In this document: positions 8,766 through 17,784 of the stretch, piece by piece | Layout: each line of letters opens with the position of its first letter | How positions within the stretch are numbered: the first letter of the stretch is position 1 | IMG/VR virus record: IMGVR_UViG_3300035070_001157 | Location: 1 to 24,130 of that record | Strand: one strand, 5' to 3' | Length of the DNA stretch: 24,130 nucleotides | DNA from: a virus | Position numbers and translations under genes: made by a program | Notes under the pieces: model-generated | Seen by the model: only the letters and a program-made list of their open reading frames with translations | Told to the model about the DNA's origin: nothing | Databases searched by the model: none

Positions 8766-9599
8766 TTATTTTAGTTTTTTCTCTATTGATCTAAAAACTT
8801 CGGTACCTTCATCTGTTTTAAAGAAAGCCGCCATAGCTGAGTATGGGTTTTCATCAAAAGGAACTGTCATTAATTTACGATCATTAGCGCCCCACATAAA
8901 AGTTCGTTGATCTGGAGATATTTTTATAATCCCTTCTTCGGTAGCTTTAATAGCTAAATTACGCAGTTGAACGTTATCATCATTTGCTAAGTCCATAAAT
9001 AATACTGGATTTCGTTTTGCAAATAATAATAAATCTCTTTTAATTTCTTTAGAGCTCATTGTAGATACTGTAGAACCAATTTCAACTCTTAAAATTGCTT
9101 CACCCTGATCAATGTCCATATTTTTAGCGGCCATTAATGCGTCAAGTTGCAATTCTAAATCATCTAATTCATCTGCGGCTTCTAAAACAGCATCAAATTC
9201 TTCATATACTCTACCTTTTTTAGGATGGAATATTGATAGTAGTTTTTGTAAATTTTGTTTTTCTTTAGGCACTGTTAACGTACCGTTTTGAAAAATAATA
9301 TGACCTAATGTGGCTTCGCCTTTTTGATCGCTAACAAATACAGAGTTTTGATTTGTTGCATATCTTATTTCTTTTTGCTCGCCAGCAACATTATCAAACC
9401 ATAATAATGGAAATCTACTAGTATGTTTAGAAGCTAATGTATATGTTAACGGGCTATGAGCTCCAGTTAAATAATAACTTCTGTCTTTAATTTCCCATTC
9501 TGGTTTCGCAGATACTTTAGGGATTTCTTTTTTGGGTTGTTTTACAACCATTGTTTCTTTAAATACTTCTTCTGTAGAAGTGGTAGCTTTTTTAGCCAT
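8766..9599 (-). CDS. Conserved-looking late protein of unknown function
   Basis: I do not recognise a family for this 277-residue protein. Residues 1-35 are Lys/Glu/Thr-rich and probably disordered. Residues of about 36-115 contain aromatic beta-type stretches (WEIKDRSYYLTGAHSPLTYT, FPLLWFDNVAG, HIIFQNGTLTVP). Residues of about 130-165 form an acidic helix (VYEEFDAVLEAADELDDLEL), and residues 190-277 are helical with DQRTFMWGANDRKLMTVPFD. It lies between the major capsid gene (behind a terminator hairpin) and the adaptor gene. That place is common for head decoration, completion or connector proteins, but I cannot choose. An acidic/helical centre could also fit an assembly factor. The start at 9599 (MAKKATTSTEE) is preceded by an A/T-rich leader without Shine-Dalgarno. 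Confidence 0.6.
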   Translation of the reverse strand: MAKKATTSTEEVFKETMVVKQPKKEIPKVSAKPEWEIKDRSYYLTGAHSPLTYTLASKHTSRFPLLWFDNVAGEQKEIRYATNQNSVFVSDQKGEATLGHIIFQNGTLTVPKEKQNLQKLLSIFHPKKGRVYEEFDAVLEAADELDDLELQLDALMAAKNMDIDQGEAILRVEIGSTVSTMSSKEIKRDLLLFAKRNPVLFMDLANDDNVQLRNLAIKATEEGIIKISPDQRTFMWGANDRKLMTVPFDENPYSAMAAFFKTDEGTEVFRSIEKKLK

Positions 9600-9628
9600 A
9601 ATATAATAAGATTAAATAATTTATAAAA

Positions 9629-9663
9629 GTAAAAATTACCCCCGAAGTTACATCGAGGGTAAT
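9629..9663 (-). terminator. Rho-independent terminator after the major capsid gene
   Basis: Minus-strand ATTACCCTCGA (9663-9653) pairs with TCGGGGGTAAT (9645-9635) over 11 positions, one of them G-U, around a 7-base loop. The stem is followed by TTTTACTTTT. It starts 15 bases after the capsid stop codon. It is the clearest terminator in the window. Since the next gene lies in the same direction only about 30 bases on, it probably acts as a partial terminator or RNA-stabilising end that sets the capsid mRNA apart from downstream genes. Confidence 0.75.
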
Positions 9664-9678
9664 AATTACAAGTTGTTG

Positions 9679-11124
9679 TTATGCAGATGCAGTAAACAAT
9701 ACAAAATTGTTGGCCGCTTGTACAACTAAACATCTTTCAGAAAGGAAGTGAACTTCCATTGCATCAAGATCAGAAGTATAAGCTCCTCCAACAGAACCAG
9801 TTAACCAAGACTTCATTCTTCTGTCGTCAGCTTGTGAAGCTCTATAACGAACATGCAAGAATGGTCTACGGATATTAGTTCCAAGAATTTGATCGTATAC
9901 AGTTGAAGTACCAGCAGGTACAAGTACACCATCAATACCAGATCCTACTTCTCCAGCACCATTAGTAGCACCACGAGTAGAAGCATCATTTAAGTATTTC
10001 CAGTCAGTCTTATAAAAATCATATGATCCTCTACGGAAACCAGTGAATCCAAGATTCAATGCCATTTCTTCAGAGTTTTCAAATAATCCATAAGCAGTAC
10101 CTCCATTTGCTCCAGCAGAAAGACCAGCTAACATATCATCAAAATCAAGAGACGTTTGGCGATTTAAGAAAAGCATGTTTTCTTCAATAGCTCCTTGAGT
10201 ATCTAAATTTTTAAGGATATTATCAAATGATCCAAGTCCACCAACAGCAGTAAAGTTATTAATAACATTACCTCTTGATTGGATAGCAGCAAAAAGACCT
10301 TCAGTTCCTTTGTAACCATCCGCACCAAGTGTAGATCCACCAGAAACTAATTCACCTTCAACTACAGACATTTCAAGATAATCTTCAAAACGTAAACGAG
10401 TTTCAGATTCAGCTTTTAAATACCATAAATATCCAGATGCTCCAGCTTCAGTAGCAACTTCAACCCATCCAATTTGAGCAGTATCAGATCCAGAGATAGA
10501 ATACTTTTCTTTAATAATAATAGGTGAATTACTGTACTGAGTAAAAGAAGGCGTTACAGATTTAATATCAGAATCTGTTGTTCCTTTTTTGTATTCAGAA
10601 CCATATACAAAGATTTTAAGTGCTCCTGCCGCTGCAGAAAGAGCAGTCATATCAGCCGCTGTATAAGGCTTAACTGTAACAGTAGCTAAAGTAGCAGAAG
10701 TGTTTACACTATCTGTTACAAAAACTTTAAGATCTTGCCCAGTTGCAGGATCAACTACTACTAATGTTTGATTTTTAGAAATAACATTAGCTACATAACT
10801 AGGTCCAGCAGTTGCATTTAATGCAAAAGTTAAAGTAGTTTCTGTTGCTTTAGTTACATCATTATATGCAATATGCAATCTATTTTGTTCTGACCAAACC
10901 ACTTGATCAGATGTCATTGGCATTTCAGCACCAACCATACGTAAGAATCCAGAAAGCGTACGGTTTCCGTAACGCTCTACTTCAGCTTCATAAATTTCAG
11001 GAAGATACTGTTGTGCAAAATCATTAGTTCCATTTGTGAAATCTAAATAATTGCTCTCAAGAAGTTGTTGCTTCTGAGAAGGTTTAATTGACCCATATTC
11101 GGGTGCCACAGGTACTACTGCCAT
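9679..11124 (-). CDS. Major capsid protein (HK97-fold type)
   Basis: The protein has 481 residues and a smooth, Ala/Gly/Thr-rich composition typical of a shell protein. The N-terminal arm (residues 1-60) includes YLDFTNGTNDFAQQYLPEIY and RYGNRTLSGFLRMVGAE. The next block, MTSDQVVWSEQNRLHIAY, is one I associate with capsid proteins of Bacteroidota podoviruses. The middle (about 85-190) is beta-rich and may be an inserted surface domain. The C-terminal third contains FLHVRYRASQADDRRMKSWL and ends in LSERCLVVQAANNFVLF, like an A-domain strand. It follows the scaffold gene by 11 bases and is the only gene here with a strong terminator behind it, as expected for the most abundant protein. No maturation protease gene is visible in the window. 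Confidence 0.8.
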   Translation of the reverse strand: MAVVPVAPEYGSIKPSQKQQLLESNYLDFTNGTNDFAQQYLPEIYEAEVERYGNRTLSGFLRMVGAEMPMTSDQVVWSEQNRLHIAYNDVTKATETTLTFALNATAGPSYVANVISKNQTLVVVDPATGQDLKVFVTDSVNTSATLATVTVKPYTAADMTALSAAAGALKIFVYGSEYKKGTTDSDIKSVTPSFTQYSNSPIIIKEKYSISGSDTAQIGWVEVATEAGASGYLWYLKAESETRLRFEDYLEMSVVEGELVSGGSTLGADGYKGTEGLFAAIQSRGNVINNFTAVGGLGSFDNILKNLDTQGAIEENMLFLNRQTSLDFDDMLAGLSAGANGGTAYGLFENSEEMALNLGFTGFRRGSYDFYKTDWKYLNDASTRGATNGAGEVGSGIDGVLVPAGTSTVYDQILGTNIRRPFLHVRYRASQADDRRMKSWLTGSVGGAYTSDLDAMEVHFLSERCLVVQAANNFVLFTASA

Positions 11125-11135
11125 AATTGTAAATT

Positions 11136-12311
11136 TTAATTGTTAAATTTTTTTGTTTTTACTTTTAGTTTTGAAGAATCAGCACCGCTTATAGCCCTAA
11201 CTTTTAATCCTTGTATATAAACATCACCAGGTGATTGTCTTGGCGTAGCATTAATGTTTTTAGAGCTGCTTACAACTTCTTTAACAGCATCTGCTTTGCC
11301 TTGTTCATAAAAATGATTTGCAATTTTGTCTACATTTTCAGCGGCGTACATAGCTTTGTGATAACCTTTAGTGTCAACAACATCTCCTTTTTCATTCAAG
11401 AACTTCTTGATTAGATTGTTTATATTAGACTGGTTTTCAGCAACTTGAGTTGTGTTTTGAATATTATACCTAAATTTCTTTTCTCCAATAGCGAAATCAA
11501 AACCTTTGAAATCATTGTTAAAAAGTTCTTGAGTATTATTTTTAAAACTCTCATGTTGTTGTTGAGCTATGTCCTGCTCTTCATTATATCGATTAAAAAA
11601 CTCCATCGCTTTTTGTTGCTCTTTAGTAATACCAGGTCTCAACTTGATTTCCTCGTAATATTTACTTTTAAGATCTTCCAAATGCGTTTTTGCTTTTGCA
11701 ACCTCTTCTTTAAAAGCGAGTTTTTTCTTTTTGATGTCTCGCTCATCATCAATATCTTCATCCCAGCTAAAAGCATCTTCTATTAAAAAAGAAACTTCTT
11801 CTGCATCTAAATGAGGCCGGGTTGTTTTATAATATTCTTTTAATAATGCGGTGTTATCTATGCTTGAATAATCAGCATTAAGGCGAACGTAATCTTCTAC
11901 ACTTCCACCTGTTTCTTCCATAAATGAAACAAGTTTTTCAATATTTTCAGGTAATTGCTTTCCAGTAGTTTCTTTGTTTTCAATTGCTTCATTAACCTCT
12001 TCAGTTAATTTATTTGTTTCTTCAACAACTTCTTCTTCTGTAATTTCTTGAATTACTGTTACTTCTTCTTCATTAGCCTCTTCGGCAATGATTGTAGATT
12101 CTTCGTTTCCTTCGACCACTTCTTGCAATTCCACTTCGGGTTGTTCTGTGCGTAACACGCTTTCATCTGTGCTTTGCTCTTGAATGGCATCTTCTTCTTT
12201 TTTAGGAGTTAAATCTATTTTAATAATATCATTAGTTTTACCTAATTTTTTTATAGGAGATTTTTTTGTTTTTAATTTAAAATCCCCTTCTTGTTTTACT
12301 TCTTCTGACAT
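11136..12311 (-). CDS. Scaffolding protein
   Basis: This 391-residue protein lies between portal and capsid genes, the standard scaffold position. After a short basic start (FKLKTKKSPIKKLGK), residues of about 40-125 are extremely Glu-rich and likely disordered or coiled. Residues of about 135-190 have a small helical motif (SVEDYVRLNADYSSIDNTAL, then YYKTTRPHLDAEEVSFLIED). Residues 190-290 are charged helices. The C-terminal end is basic (SSKLKVKTKKFNN), as expected for a scaffold tail that contacts the shell, and oddly echoes the N-terminal LKTKK. The acid-helix-basic layout and neighbours support scaffold function in procapsid assembly. A fused protease is not evident. Confidence 0.75.
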   Translation of the reverse strand: MSEEVKQEGDFKLKTKKSPIKKLGKTNDIIKIDLTPKKEEDAIQEQSTDESVLRTEQPEVELQEVVEGNEESTIIAEEANEEEVTVIQEITEEEVVEETNKLTEEVNEAIENKETTGKQLPENIEKLVSFMEETGGSVEDYVRLNADYSSIDNTALLKEYYKTTRPHLDAEEVSFLIEDAFSWDEDIDDERDIKKKKLAFKEEVAKAKTHLEDLKSKYYEEIKLRPGITKEQQKAMEFFNRYNEEQDIAQQQHESFKNNTQELFNNDFKGFDFAIGEKKFRYNIQNTTQVAENQSNINNLIKKFLNEKGDVVDTKGYHKAMYAAENVDKIANHFYEQGKADAVKEVVSSSKNINATPRQSPGDVYIQGLKVRAISGADSSKLKVKTKKFNN

Positions 12312-12342
12312 AATATAATAATATAAAATTGGTTAATAAATG

Positions 12343-14754
12343 TTATCTAGGCGTAAATTGTTCTAAGCCAAATCCGCTAAGGCTGTCATTTCCAGCAGAT
12401 TCAAAGTTTTTAGGTAATAAATCATTTTGTCTTTGATCTATTAATTCAGATTGTTGAGTTCCTTGTATTTTAACTCTTTTATCTTTTCTATCCTCAATCT
12501 CTTTTTCTTTTTGCATATCAGCCTTTGCTCTAACTTGAGCTAATTGCATTTGATAATTAAATTCTTCAGCCATTAATTCTCTTTTTATCTGAGCTTCGGT
12601 TTGTAACCTTTGAATTTCAAATTGAGATTTAGCTTGTTCAATATTAACTTTTTCTTGAGTTAAAGCTTGTTGCTTTTGAACTTCTGCTAAAGCGGCTGCC
12701 TCTGAGGCTTGAGCATTTGCTTGTGCTTGTGCTTGAATATTAGCAAGTTGTTGTGCTTCGGCTCTTTCTTGTTTTTTCTTTCTTTTAAATTTAAGTAATT
12801 GATTAGCTAATTTTAAATTTTTAATTTGCCTAATATCAATTGCATCTTCAAGATCAATACCACCCGATTGCAAAGCCACTTGTATATTTTGTTCAAGTTG
12901 TGCTTTTTCTTCTTCTTCTGGCTCTAATTCTAAATATATACCAAAATCATGAAGATTAAGATTTGATATTTCTTGTAATGTTTTAACATTAAATGTTGAA
13001 ATACTATTTTTTAAAGCGTTAGCTGTAAGTGGAAAGCTTAAAGCATCTGCGATTCTTAAAGAAATATTCTCACATACTCTTAAATATATATACATTCCAC
13101 CTTGTAATATATGTCTTGTAGCAACATTAGATGCATTAGCAGCCATTTTTTGCAGACCAACTAAAGCATTTTTATCTGGATTACTTCCATCTACAGCTTC
13201 ATTAAGCCCTGTAACATCCCTAATCATCTGTAAATAATACTGGTAAGTATTTATTAAAGAAGCTATTTTACCTTGTCCAGAAGATGTAGCCAATTCTTGT
13301 ACTGGGATTTTACCTCTATTTAAATCTCCATCTTGGGTTAATGATCTACCTACAATACTACCAGTTTGAAAATACATGTTTAATGCTTCCGCAGGATTAT
13401 AATTAGTTCCATTACCAAGATCTACTTCTGCTAATCCATCCATATCTAAGAACACTCCATCAGGAACTATTCTTGACATAACTTGCTGTAGCTTTAAATG
13501 GGTTAATTGAATCATATCAGCAAAACTTGTTATTCTACTAACTATAGATTCAATCTTACCTTTATACATTCTTGGCGCAGCAATTGTATAATTCATTTTT
13601 ACTTTTGTAGTATCAGCATAAGGTCTTGACATATGCTCGGATAATCTCCAATCAAGCATTGTATTATTACCTAAAACTTTTGCCCCGGTATATAACACTT
13701 CAATTGTTCTAGATACTTTTTTAAAGTTATCATTTTCAGGAGGATTAAAACTATCATCTTTTTGTATAACTTTTTCAAGACCACTTTCGGTCTGTTTAAT
13801 TTTAAATACTTGGTTGTTATAAGTTTTATATTCAAAATAAAGCACTTGCACCGTATTTTCATCATAATTTCCCCAACCAGTAATATATTGTTTATTACCT
13901 GGCATATTTTGAATATTCTTTAATTCTTCTTCAGAAATATGTGGAAATTGTTTTTTTAATTCAGGTATAGTAATAGACTTAATTTCACCGACATAATAAA
14001 TATCTTCAAAATTAGGATCTTCTGTATATGAATAAACTAAATAAGCAGGATCTATATATTCTGTAGTAATCCCATTGCTTTTATTAAAGCTTGTTTTTGC
14101 TGCACCAATACCAATAACAGTTAAATCGTAATTTATTCTTCTTTTAATTGATTCGTATTTATTAAAATCAAGTACATTATTAATAGCTTCTTCTTCTGCT
14201 ATTTCAATAGCCTCCTTGTAACTAGTTTGTAACATTATTTCTAGTTCTTCTGGCGTTTCTGGCAATTGATCTGCAGGTATAGATGAATTAGAAAAATCTT
14301 CCCCTAATATTTGATTACCAATTTGCTGAAGTTCTTGTGTGTACATGTCACGTAATACAGCTTTAGCATAATTTGTTTTTTTCTCAATAGACACTGGGTC
14401 TTGAGCATATGCTTTTATTTCAACTTCTTTTTCTGATATACCATTTACTAAAATATCTACAAACTTTGGTATTACAGGAACTGGTTTCCAATCTAAATTA
14501 AGATAAGATATATCGCCATTTACAGCAAATTCATCTTTATATTTTTGTATTGATTGTTCACCCCTTGCATATAATCTTAATGAATGAAAATTATTCCAAT
14601 TAGTTAAATATCTATTACCACTAGTTCTACCTTGATCAAACCATTCTTGTTCAATAGCGTGAGCCACTTGTGTACCATACTCTAAAGTAGATTTTTCAGC
14701 ATCACTAACAACTTGGCTAGGAAAAGAACTATTAGTATTTGTTTGTATATTCAT
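12343..14754 (-). CDS. Portal protein
   Basis: The 803-residue protein is at the long end for portals, as in crAss-like and P22-like phages. The N-terminal third includes FHSLRLYARGEQSIQKYKDE and NLDWKPVPVIPKFVDILVNG, followed by a long helical region. A wing/stem-like body contains YDLTVIGIGAAKTSFN and EYIDPAYLVYSYTEDP. The clip and crown region has RDVTGLNEAVDGSNPD. From about residue 655 to 775 there is a long Gln/Ala/Glu/Lys coiled coil (ANIQAQAQANAQASEAAALA), which would form a barrel reaching into the head. Portals are dodecameric DNA gates on which the terminase docks. The start codon follows the TerL stop codon directly (TAA then ATG), so the two are probably translationally coupled. 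Confidence 0.85.
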   Translation of the reverse strand: MNIQTNTNSSFPSQVVSDAEKSTLEYGTQVAHAIEQEWFDQGRTSGNRYLTNWNNFHSLRLYARGEQSIQKYKDEFAVNGDISYLNLDWKPVPVIPKFVDILVNGISEKEVEIKAYAQDPVSIEKKTNYAKAVLRDMYTQELQQIGNQILGEDFSNSSIPADQLPETPEELEIMLQTSYKEAIEIAEEEAINNVLDFNKYESIKRRINYDLTVIGIGAAKTSFNKSNGITTEYIDPAYLVYSYTEDPNFEDIYYVGEIKSITIPELKKQFPHISEEELKNIQNMPGNKQYITGWGNYDENTVQVLYFEYKTYNNQVFKIKQTESGLEKVIQKDDSFNPPENDNFKKVSRTIEVLYTGAKVLGNNTMLDWRLSEHMSRPYADTTKVKMNYTIAAPRMYKGKIESIVSRITSFADMIQLTHLKLQQVMSRIVPDGVFLDMDGLAEVDLGNGTNYNPAEALNMYFQTGSIVGRSLTQDGDLNRGKIPVQELATSSGQGKIASLINTYQYYLQMIRDVTGLNEAVDGSNPDKNALVGLQKMAANASNVATRHILQGGMYIYLRVCENISLRIADALSFPLTANALKNSISTFNVKTLQEISNLNLHDFGIYLELEPEEEEKAQLEQNIQVALQSGGIDLEDAIDIRQIKNLKLANQLLKFKRKKKQERAEAQQLANIQAQAQANAQASEAAALAEVQKQQALTQEKVNIEQAKSQFEIQRLQTEAQIKRELMAEEFNYQMQLAQVRAKADMQKEKEIEDRKDKRVKIQGTQQSELIDQRQNDLLPKNFESAGNDSLSGFGLEQFTPR

Positions 14755-16962
14755 TTAAAGTATAATTTTTGAGGTACTACCATCATTATTGTATTTTTTA
14801 AAACCTAAGGTAAGCACAGGTTTATTTACTTTATTTATTGGAGCATACCTATTTTTATTACATGCCATTATAGCTAATCCAGAACTAATAGAAGCATCGT
14901 GAGATGTTCTTTTATTAATATTAAATTTTGCCCAGTCATTTAATGTTCTTTGAAAATACATATCACCATATCCTTCACCTAAAAATCCAACATATGTTTC
15001 AATATAAGATTCAATAGCAGCGGCATGAGCTTGTTTTATATCTTCACTTGAATTGGGAATTCCACCAATTTCTTTTTCAGTTACTGATAATTTATTCCAA
15101 ATTTTATCTGGTCGGTTCATTGAAAACCCTCTATAACCTCTTCTTCTTAAATAATATAGTAATCTTGGTTTATTATTTTCCGCTAATATTGGCATGCCAT
15201 AAAATACTAATGCCATTAATACATCTTCAAAAAATATTTCTGCAGTTTGAGGTCTTGCAATATATTCTAAAAAGAAACTGTTTGGCGGAACATCTTCCAT
15301 TGAAAATTTAGTTAACCCATGTAAAGAACCATTAGAAGATCTTGTATCAACAGTTCCGGAAATATCGTAGCTATCACAACCAAATGCTCCTAAGTCTTCA
15401 TTACCAGGATATTTAATACCATTCTTTATTATCACTCGGTTTTGAAGATTTTTATTAGGAACCCAAGAAACTTTAAATCTTCCGTCTTTATTTGGTGTAA
15501 ATGTTACTCTAGTATCTTTTATTCCATTTTCCCAGCTAAAACTTCCTGTAGTAACTACAGCTGAGTTTCTTAAATCTTCATTATAATCTATTTGCTCATA
15601 AATTTTTGTCAAATTAAATAAAGATTGTTTTGTTTCATCTCTAAACGCATGTTGCTCGGTTCTTGGAAATTGACGATAAAATTCATTTAAACCATCTTGA
15701 TCATTTTTTAAACCATCAACTTCATTTTCCCAGTGTTCTATAACTCCAACGTCAATCCATTGGTTATCAACTCCTTTAATTGGTTCTGCTGGCGTTTCGA
15801 ATACAGGTAATCCATAAGTATCAATGAATCCTTCGAAATTCCATTCCATAGGTATGAACAAACTATATAATCCTGAGCTAGTCTGTCCATTGCGGTTTCT
15901 TTTGGTAACATTTGATTCATCATAAAGTTTTTTAAAGTTATTACCTCCTTTATCTAAAGCATTTGATGTTGAACCCATCATACATTTACCAATAATTTTG
16001 CTACCTAATCTTAATGTTGTTTTTGTTACTCGCCAGTTATTTAAAATGTTATCAGGTCTTTCCCATTTACCAGATTCATCATGCACTAGTAATCTTAATT
16101 TTTCACCATCATAAGAGTTATCTCCTGTATTTTTCCAGTCAATAGTGGTATCAAGGCCTTCAAGGTCTTCTGTTATTTCTTTAGAAGTAATAGATTTACG
16201 AGTAAGTTTAGAAGCAGGTACTCTGTATGCTAGCTCTGTTTTTGGCCTATCCATACCATCTTGTATTGGTTTAAAAAAGAAAGGATAATTAACAGATATA
16301 GGAACTACTTTATCAGTAAACATTTTTTTAGCATCAGCTCCTGTTTTTGATAATATTCCAAATCTTGCATCAGAAGTACTAGTCGCTTGATTAACAGCTT
16401 CACCTGATGCCATAAAGCTAAAACCTGAACGCCTATTTTTAAGATAACACATTCCATAGCATCTTTGATCAGCTTTCGTTGCTTCCCAAAATATAAAAAA
16501 TAATCTATTTGCTTCTCTATAATCTGGCCTACCTACATCAATTTTAGTCCATTGCAAATACATATAATGAGTTCCTGTAATATAAGTTGGTATTTTATTA
16601 TTATAAAACCAAAAGCCTTCATCGCGTTTTATAAACTCATTATCAATATATGAATACCATTTGTTTTTAAAATTATCAGGATAAGTTTCCCAATCAAAAA
16701 CAGTTTTAATATTATTTAATTCTTTTGGGTATTCGCTTGCTACCCATTTATTATCATTATTAACAATTTCTTTAGGTTTTTCAGGTAAAGCTATTGCTAA
16801 ATTTTGTATTTCAATTATTTCTCCAATTTTTCCGCTTTTACTTATAACTATAATATCATATTCTTTATTATAGCCATATTCCCATTTATTATAACGATTC
16901 ATTCGTTTTATAATATTTGGTTTAATTGGAGTTATTGTTTTTACAAGAGATTGCGTATACAT
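14755..16962 (-). CDS. terL: Terminase large subunit (packaging ATPase and nuclease)
   Basis: This 735-residue protein packages DNA into the procapsid. The ATPase half shows a deviant Walker A near residue 175 (CYLKNRRSGFSFMA), a Walker B with catalytic Glu near 290 (KLRLLVHDESGKW) and a coupling-type motif MMGSTSNA near 320. The nuclease half is of RNase H type: first acidic cluster near 525 (FGCDSYDISGT) and last Asp near 688 (SHDASISSGLAIMA). Length and motif style match TerL of crAss-like and marine podoviruses. It overlaps the stop of the 90-residue upstream gene by one base (TAATG) and abuts the portal start, a tight packaging operon. All key acidic residues appear present, so it should be active. 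Confidence 0.9.
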   Translation of the reverse strand: MYTQSLVKTITPIKPNIIKRMNRYNKWEYGYNKEYDIIVISKSGKIGEIIEIQNLAIALPEKPKEIVNNDNKWVASEYPKELNNIKTVFDWETYPDNFKNKWYSYIDNEFIKRDEGFWFYNNKIPTYITGTHYMYLQWTKIDVGRPDYREANRLFFIFWEATKADQRCYGMCYLKNRRSGFSFMASGEAVNQATSTSDARFGILSKTGADAKKMFTDKVVPISVNYPFFFKPIQDGMDRPKTELAYRVPASKLTRKSITSKEITEDLEGLDTTIDWKNTGDNSYDGEKLRLLVHDESGKWERPDNILNNWRVTKTTLRLGSKIIGKCMMGSTSNALDKGGNNFKKLYDESNVTKRNRNGQTSSGLYSLFIPMEWNFEGFIDTYGLPVFETPAEPIKGVDNQWIDVGVIEHWENEVDGLKNDQDGLNEFYRQFPRTEQHAFRDETKQSLFNLTKIYEQIDYNEDLRNSAVVTTGSFSWENGIKDTRVTFTPNKDGRFKVSWVPNKNLQNRVIIKNGIKYPGNEDLGAFGCDSYDISGTVDTRSSNGSLHGLTKFSMEDVPPNSFFLEYIARPQTAEIFFEDVLMALVFYGMPILAENNKPRLLYYLRRRGYRGFSMNRPDKIWNKLSVTEKEIGGIPNSSEDIKQAHAAAIESYIETYVGFLGEGYGDMYFQRTLNDWAKFNINKRTSHDASISSGLAIMACNKNRYAPINKVNKPVLTLGFKKYNNDGSTSKIIL

Positions 16963-17234
16963 TATTTAGATCTCTTTTCAGCAAACCCACTAAAACTTTC
17001 TTTTTGTTTTACCGGTTTATCTTCAATTAAATTTTTTTCAGCCTCAATGCGATTTAAAATTTCAAAAGCATCAAATATTGCCAGCTTTTTGGTTGCTGCT
17101 GCATTTTTTAATCTATCTGCAGAAACATCATCTTCCGTACCAGTAACAATTTTTTCTTCAGCTACCTTAATTAATTCCTCAACGGCTTTCTGTCCAGCTT
17201 GGATTATACTTAATTTCGTCTCCTTTATATTCAT
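16962..17234 (-). CDS. Small terminase subunit candidate
   Basis: This 90-residue, mostly helical protein includes IIQAGQKAVEELIKVAEEKI and SADRLKNAAATKKLAIFDAF. It sits directly before TerL with a one-base TAATG overlap, where small terminases normally lie, and its size and charged helices fit an oligomeric DNA-recognition subunit. I recall similar genes in marine phages beside terL, but no clear helix-turn-helix is visible by eye, so the call is mainly contextual. Its start overlaps the last 56 bases of the upstream double-GroES-like gene; the next Met is too far inside to be plausible. The C-terminus is basic (GFAEKRSK). Confidence 0.5.
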   Translation of the reverse strand: MNIKETKLSIIQAGQKAVEELIKVAEEKIVTGTEDDVSADRLKNAAATKKLAIFDAFEILNRIEAEKNLIEDKPVKQKESFSGFAEKRSK

Positions 17235-17784
17235 ATTTAATTACAATATCATTTGATTTCATGCAATACAATCTTTCGTTATCTATAACAAAATCATATT
17301 CGCTATTTGGTGTGTACCCAATAAGGTCTCCAGGAGTAATTTTAAGCTTATTTAATGAGCTATTGCCATACTTTAATATACCAATAAGCTTTTGCTCTTT
17401 TTCAAGCGAAAATTGATCTTTATTTTTTAAAGGTGAAACAAAGCATCTGTCTCCAAAACTTTTCCAATCTTTATTATTTTTATATAAATAAATTTGATCT
17501 AAAGCACAAAAATATAAATTATCTTTAAAAAATGATCTACTATCTTTTTGCTTCCCTTTCATATCATAAAATCTTCTAAAAACATTATGATGTATTACTA
17601 TAGTATCACCAACTTTTATATCTGTATTATATGCTAATGGAGTTTTAACAACTTTAGCTATATTATTTACAAACTTCCAGCTTTCAATTTTTGTATTTAC
17701 TATTAAGTTTTTTTTACCAACCTTAATATTATTATTGTATCTTTCTCCTAAAGGCTCTACAATAAAATCGTATATACTATTCAT
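17179..17784 (-). CDS. Tandem GroES-like protein (putative double co-chaperonin)
   Basis: The 201 residues read as two GroES-type halves. Half one (about 4-102) has YDFIVEPLGERYNNNI, then a loop with the hydrophobic triplet L27-I28-V29 (compare the IVL of the GroES mobile loop), then NIAKVVKTPL, DIKVGDTIVIHH and NLYFCALDQIYLY. Half two (about 110-185) has DRCFVSPLKNKDQFSL, LIGILKYGN, KITPGDLIGYTP and a very GroES-like end, DNERLYCMKSNDIVIKY. The order beta-barrel start, x-GD-x-V strand and final Glu/Ser-Asp-Ile strand recurs in both. Chloroplast Cpn20 is a known tandem of two such domains. I infer a co-chaperonin for the phage or host GroEL. It overlaps the upstream 75-residue gene by one base (TAATG). 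Confidence 0.6.
   Translation of the reverse strand: MNSIYDFIVEPLGERYNNNIKVGKKNLIVNTKIESWKFVNNIAKVVKTPLAYNTDIKVGDTIVIHHNVFRRFYDMKGKQKDSRSFFKDNLYFCALDQIYLYKNNKDWKSFGDRCFVSPLKNKDQFSLEKEQKLIGILKYGNSSLNKLKITPGDLIGYTPNSEYDFVIDNERLYCMKSNDIVIKYEYKGDEIKYNPSWTESR

Noticed and set aside
9542-9733. 63-residue minus-strand frame between capsid and the next gene
   Set aside because: It overlaps coding sequence at both ends and the terminator hairpin; composition (Cys/Tyr/Phe) is not protein-like for this phage.
11445-11786. Plus-strand frame with apparent membrane segments
   Set aside because: Antisense to the Lys/Glu-rich scaffold gene, which automatically produces Phe/Leu/Ser-rich translations.
16804-17256. 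Plus-strand frame of 150 residues
   Set aside because: It overlaps the ends of TerL, the TerS candidate and the tandem GroES gene antisense; its Phe/Ile/Ser-rich make-up is what the opposite strand of AT-rich genes gives.
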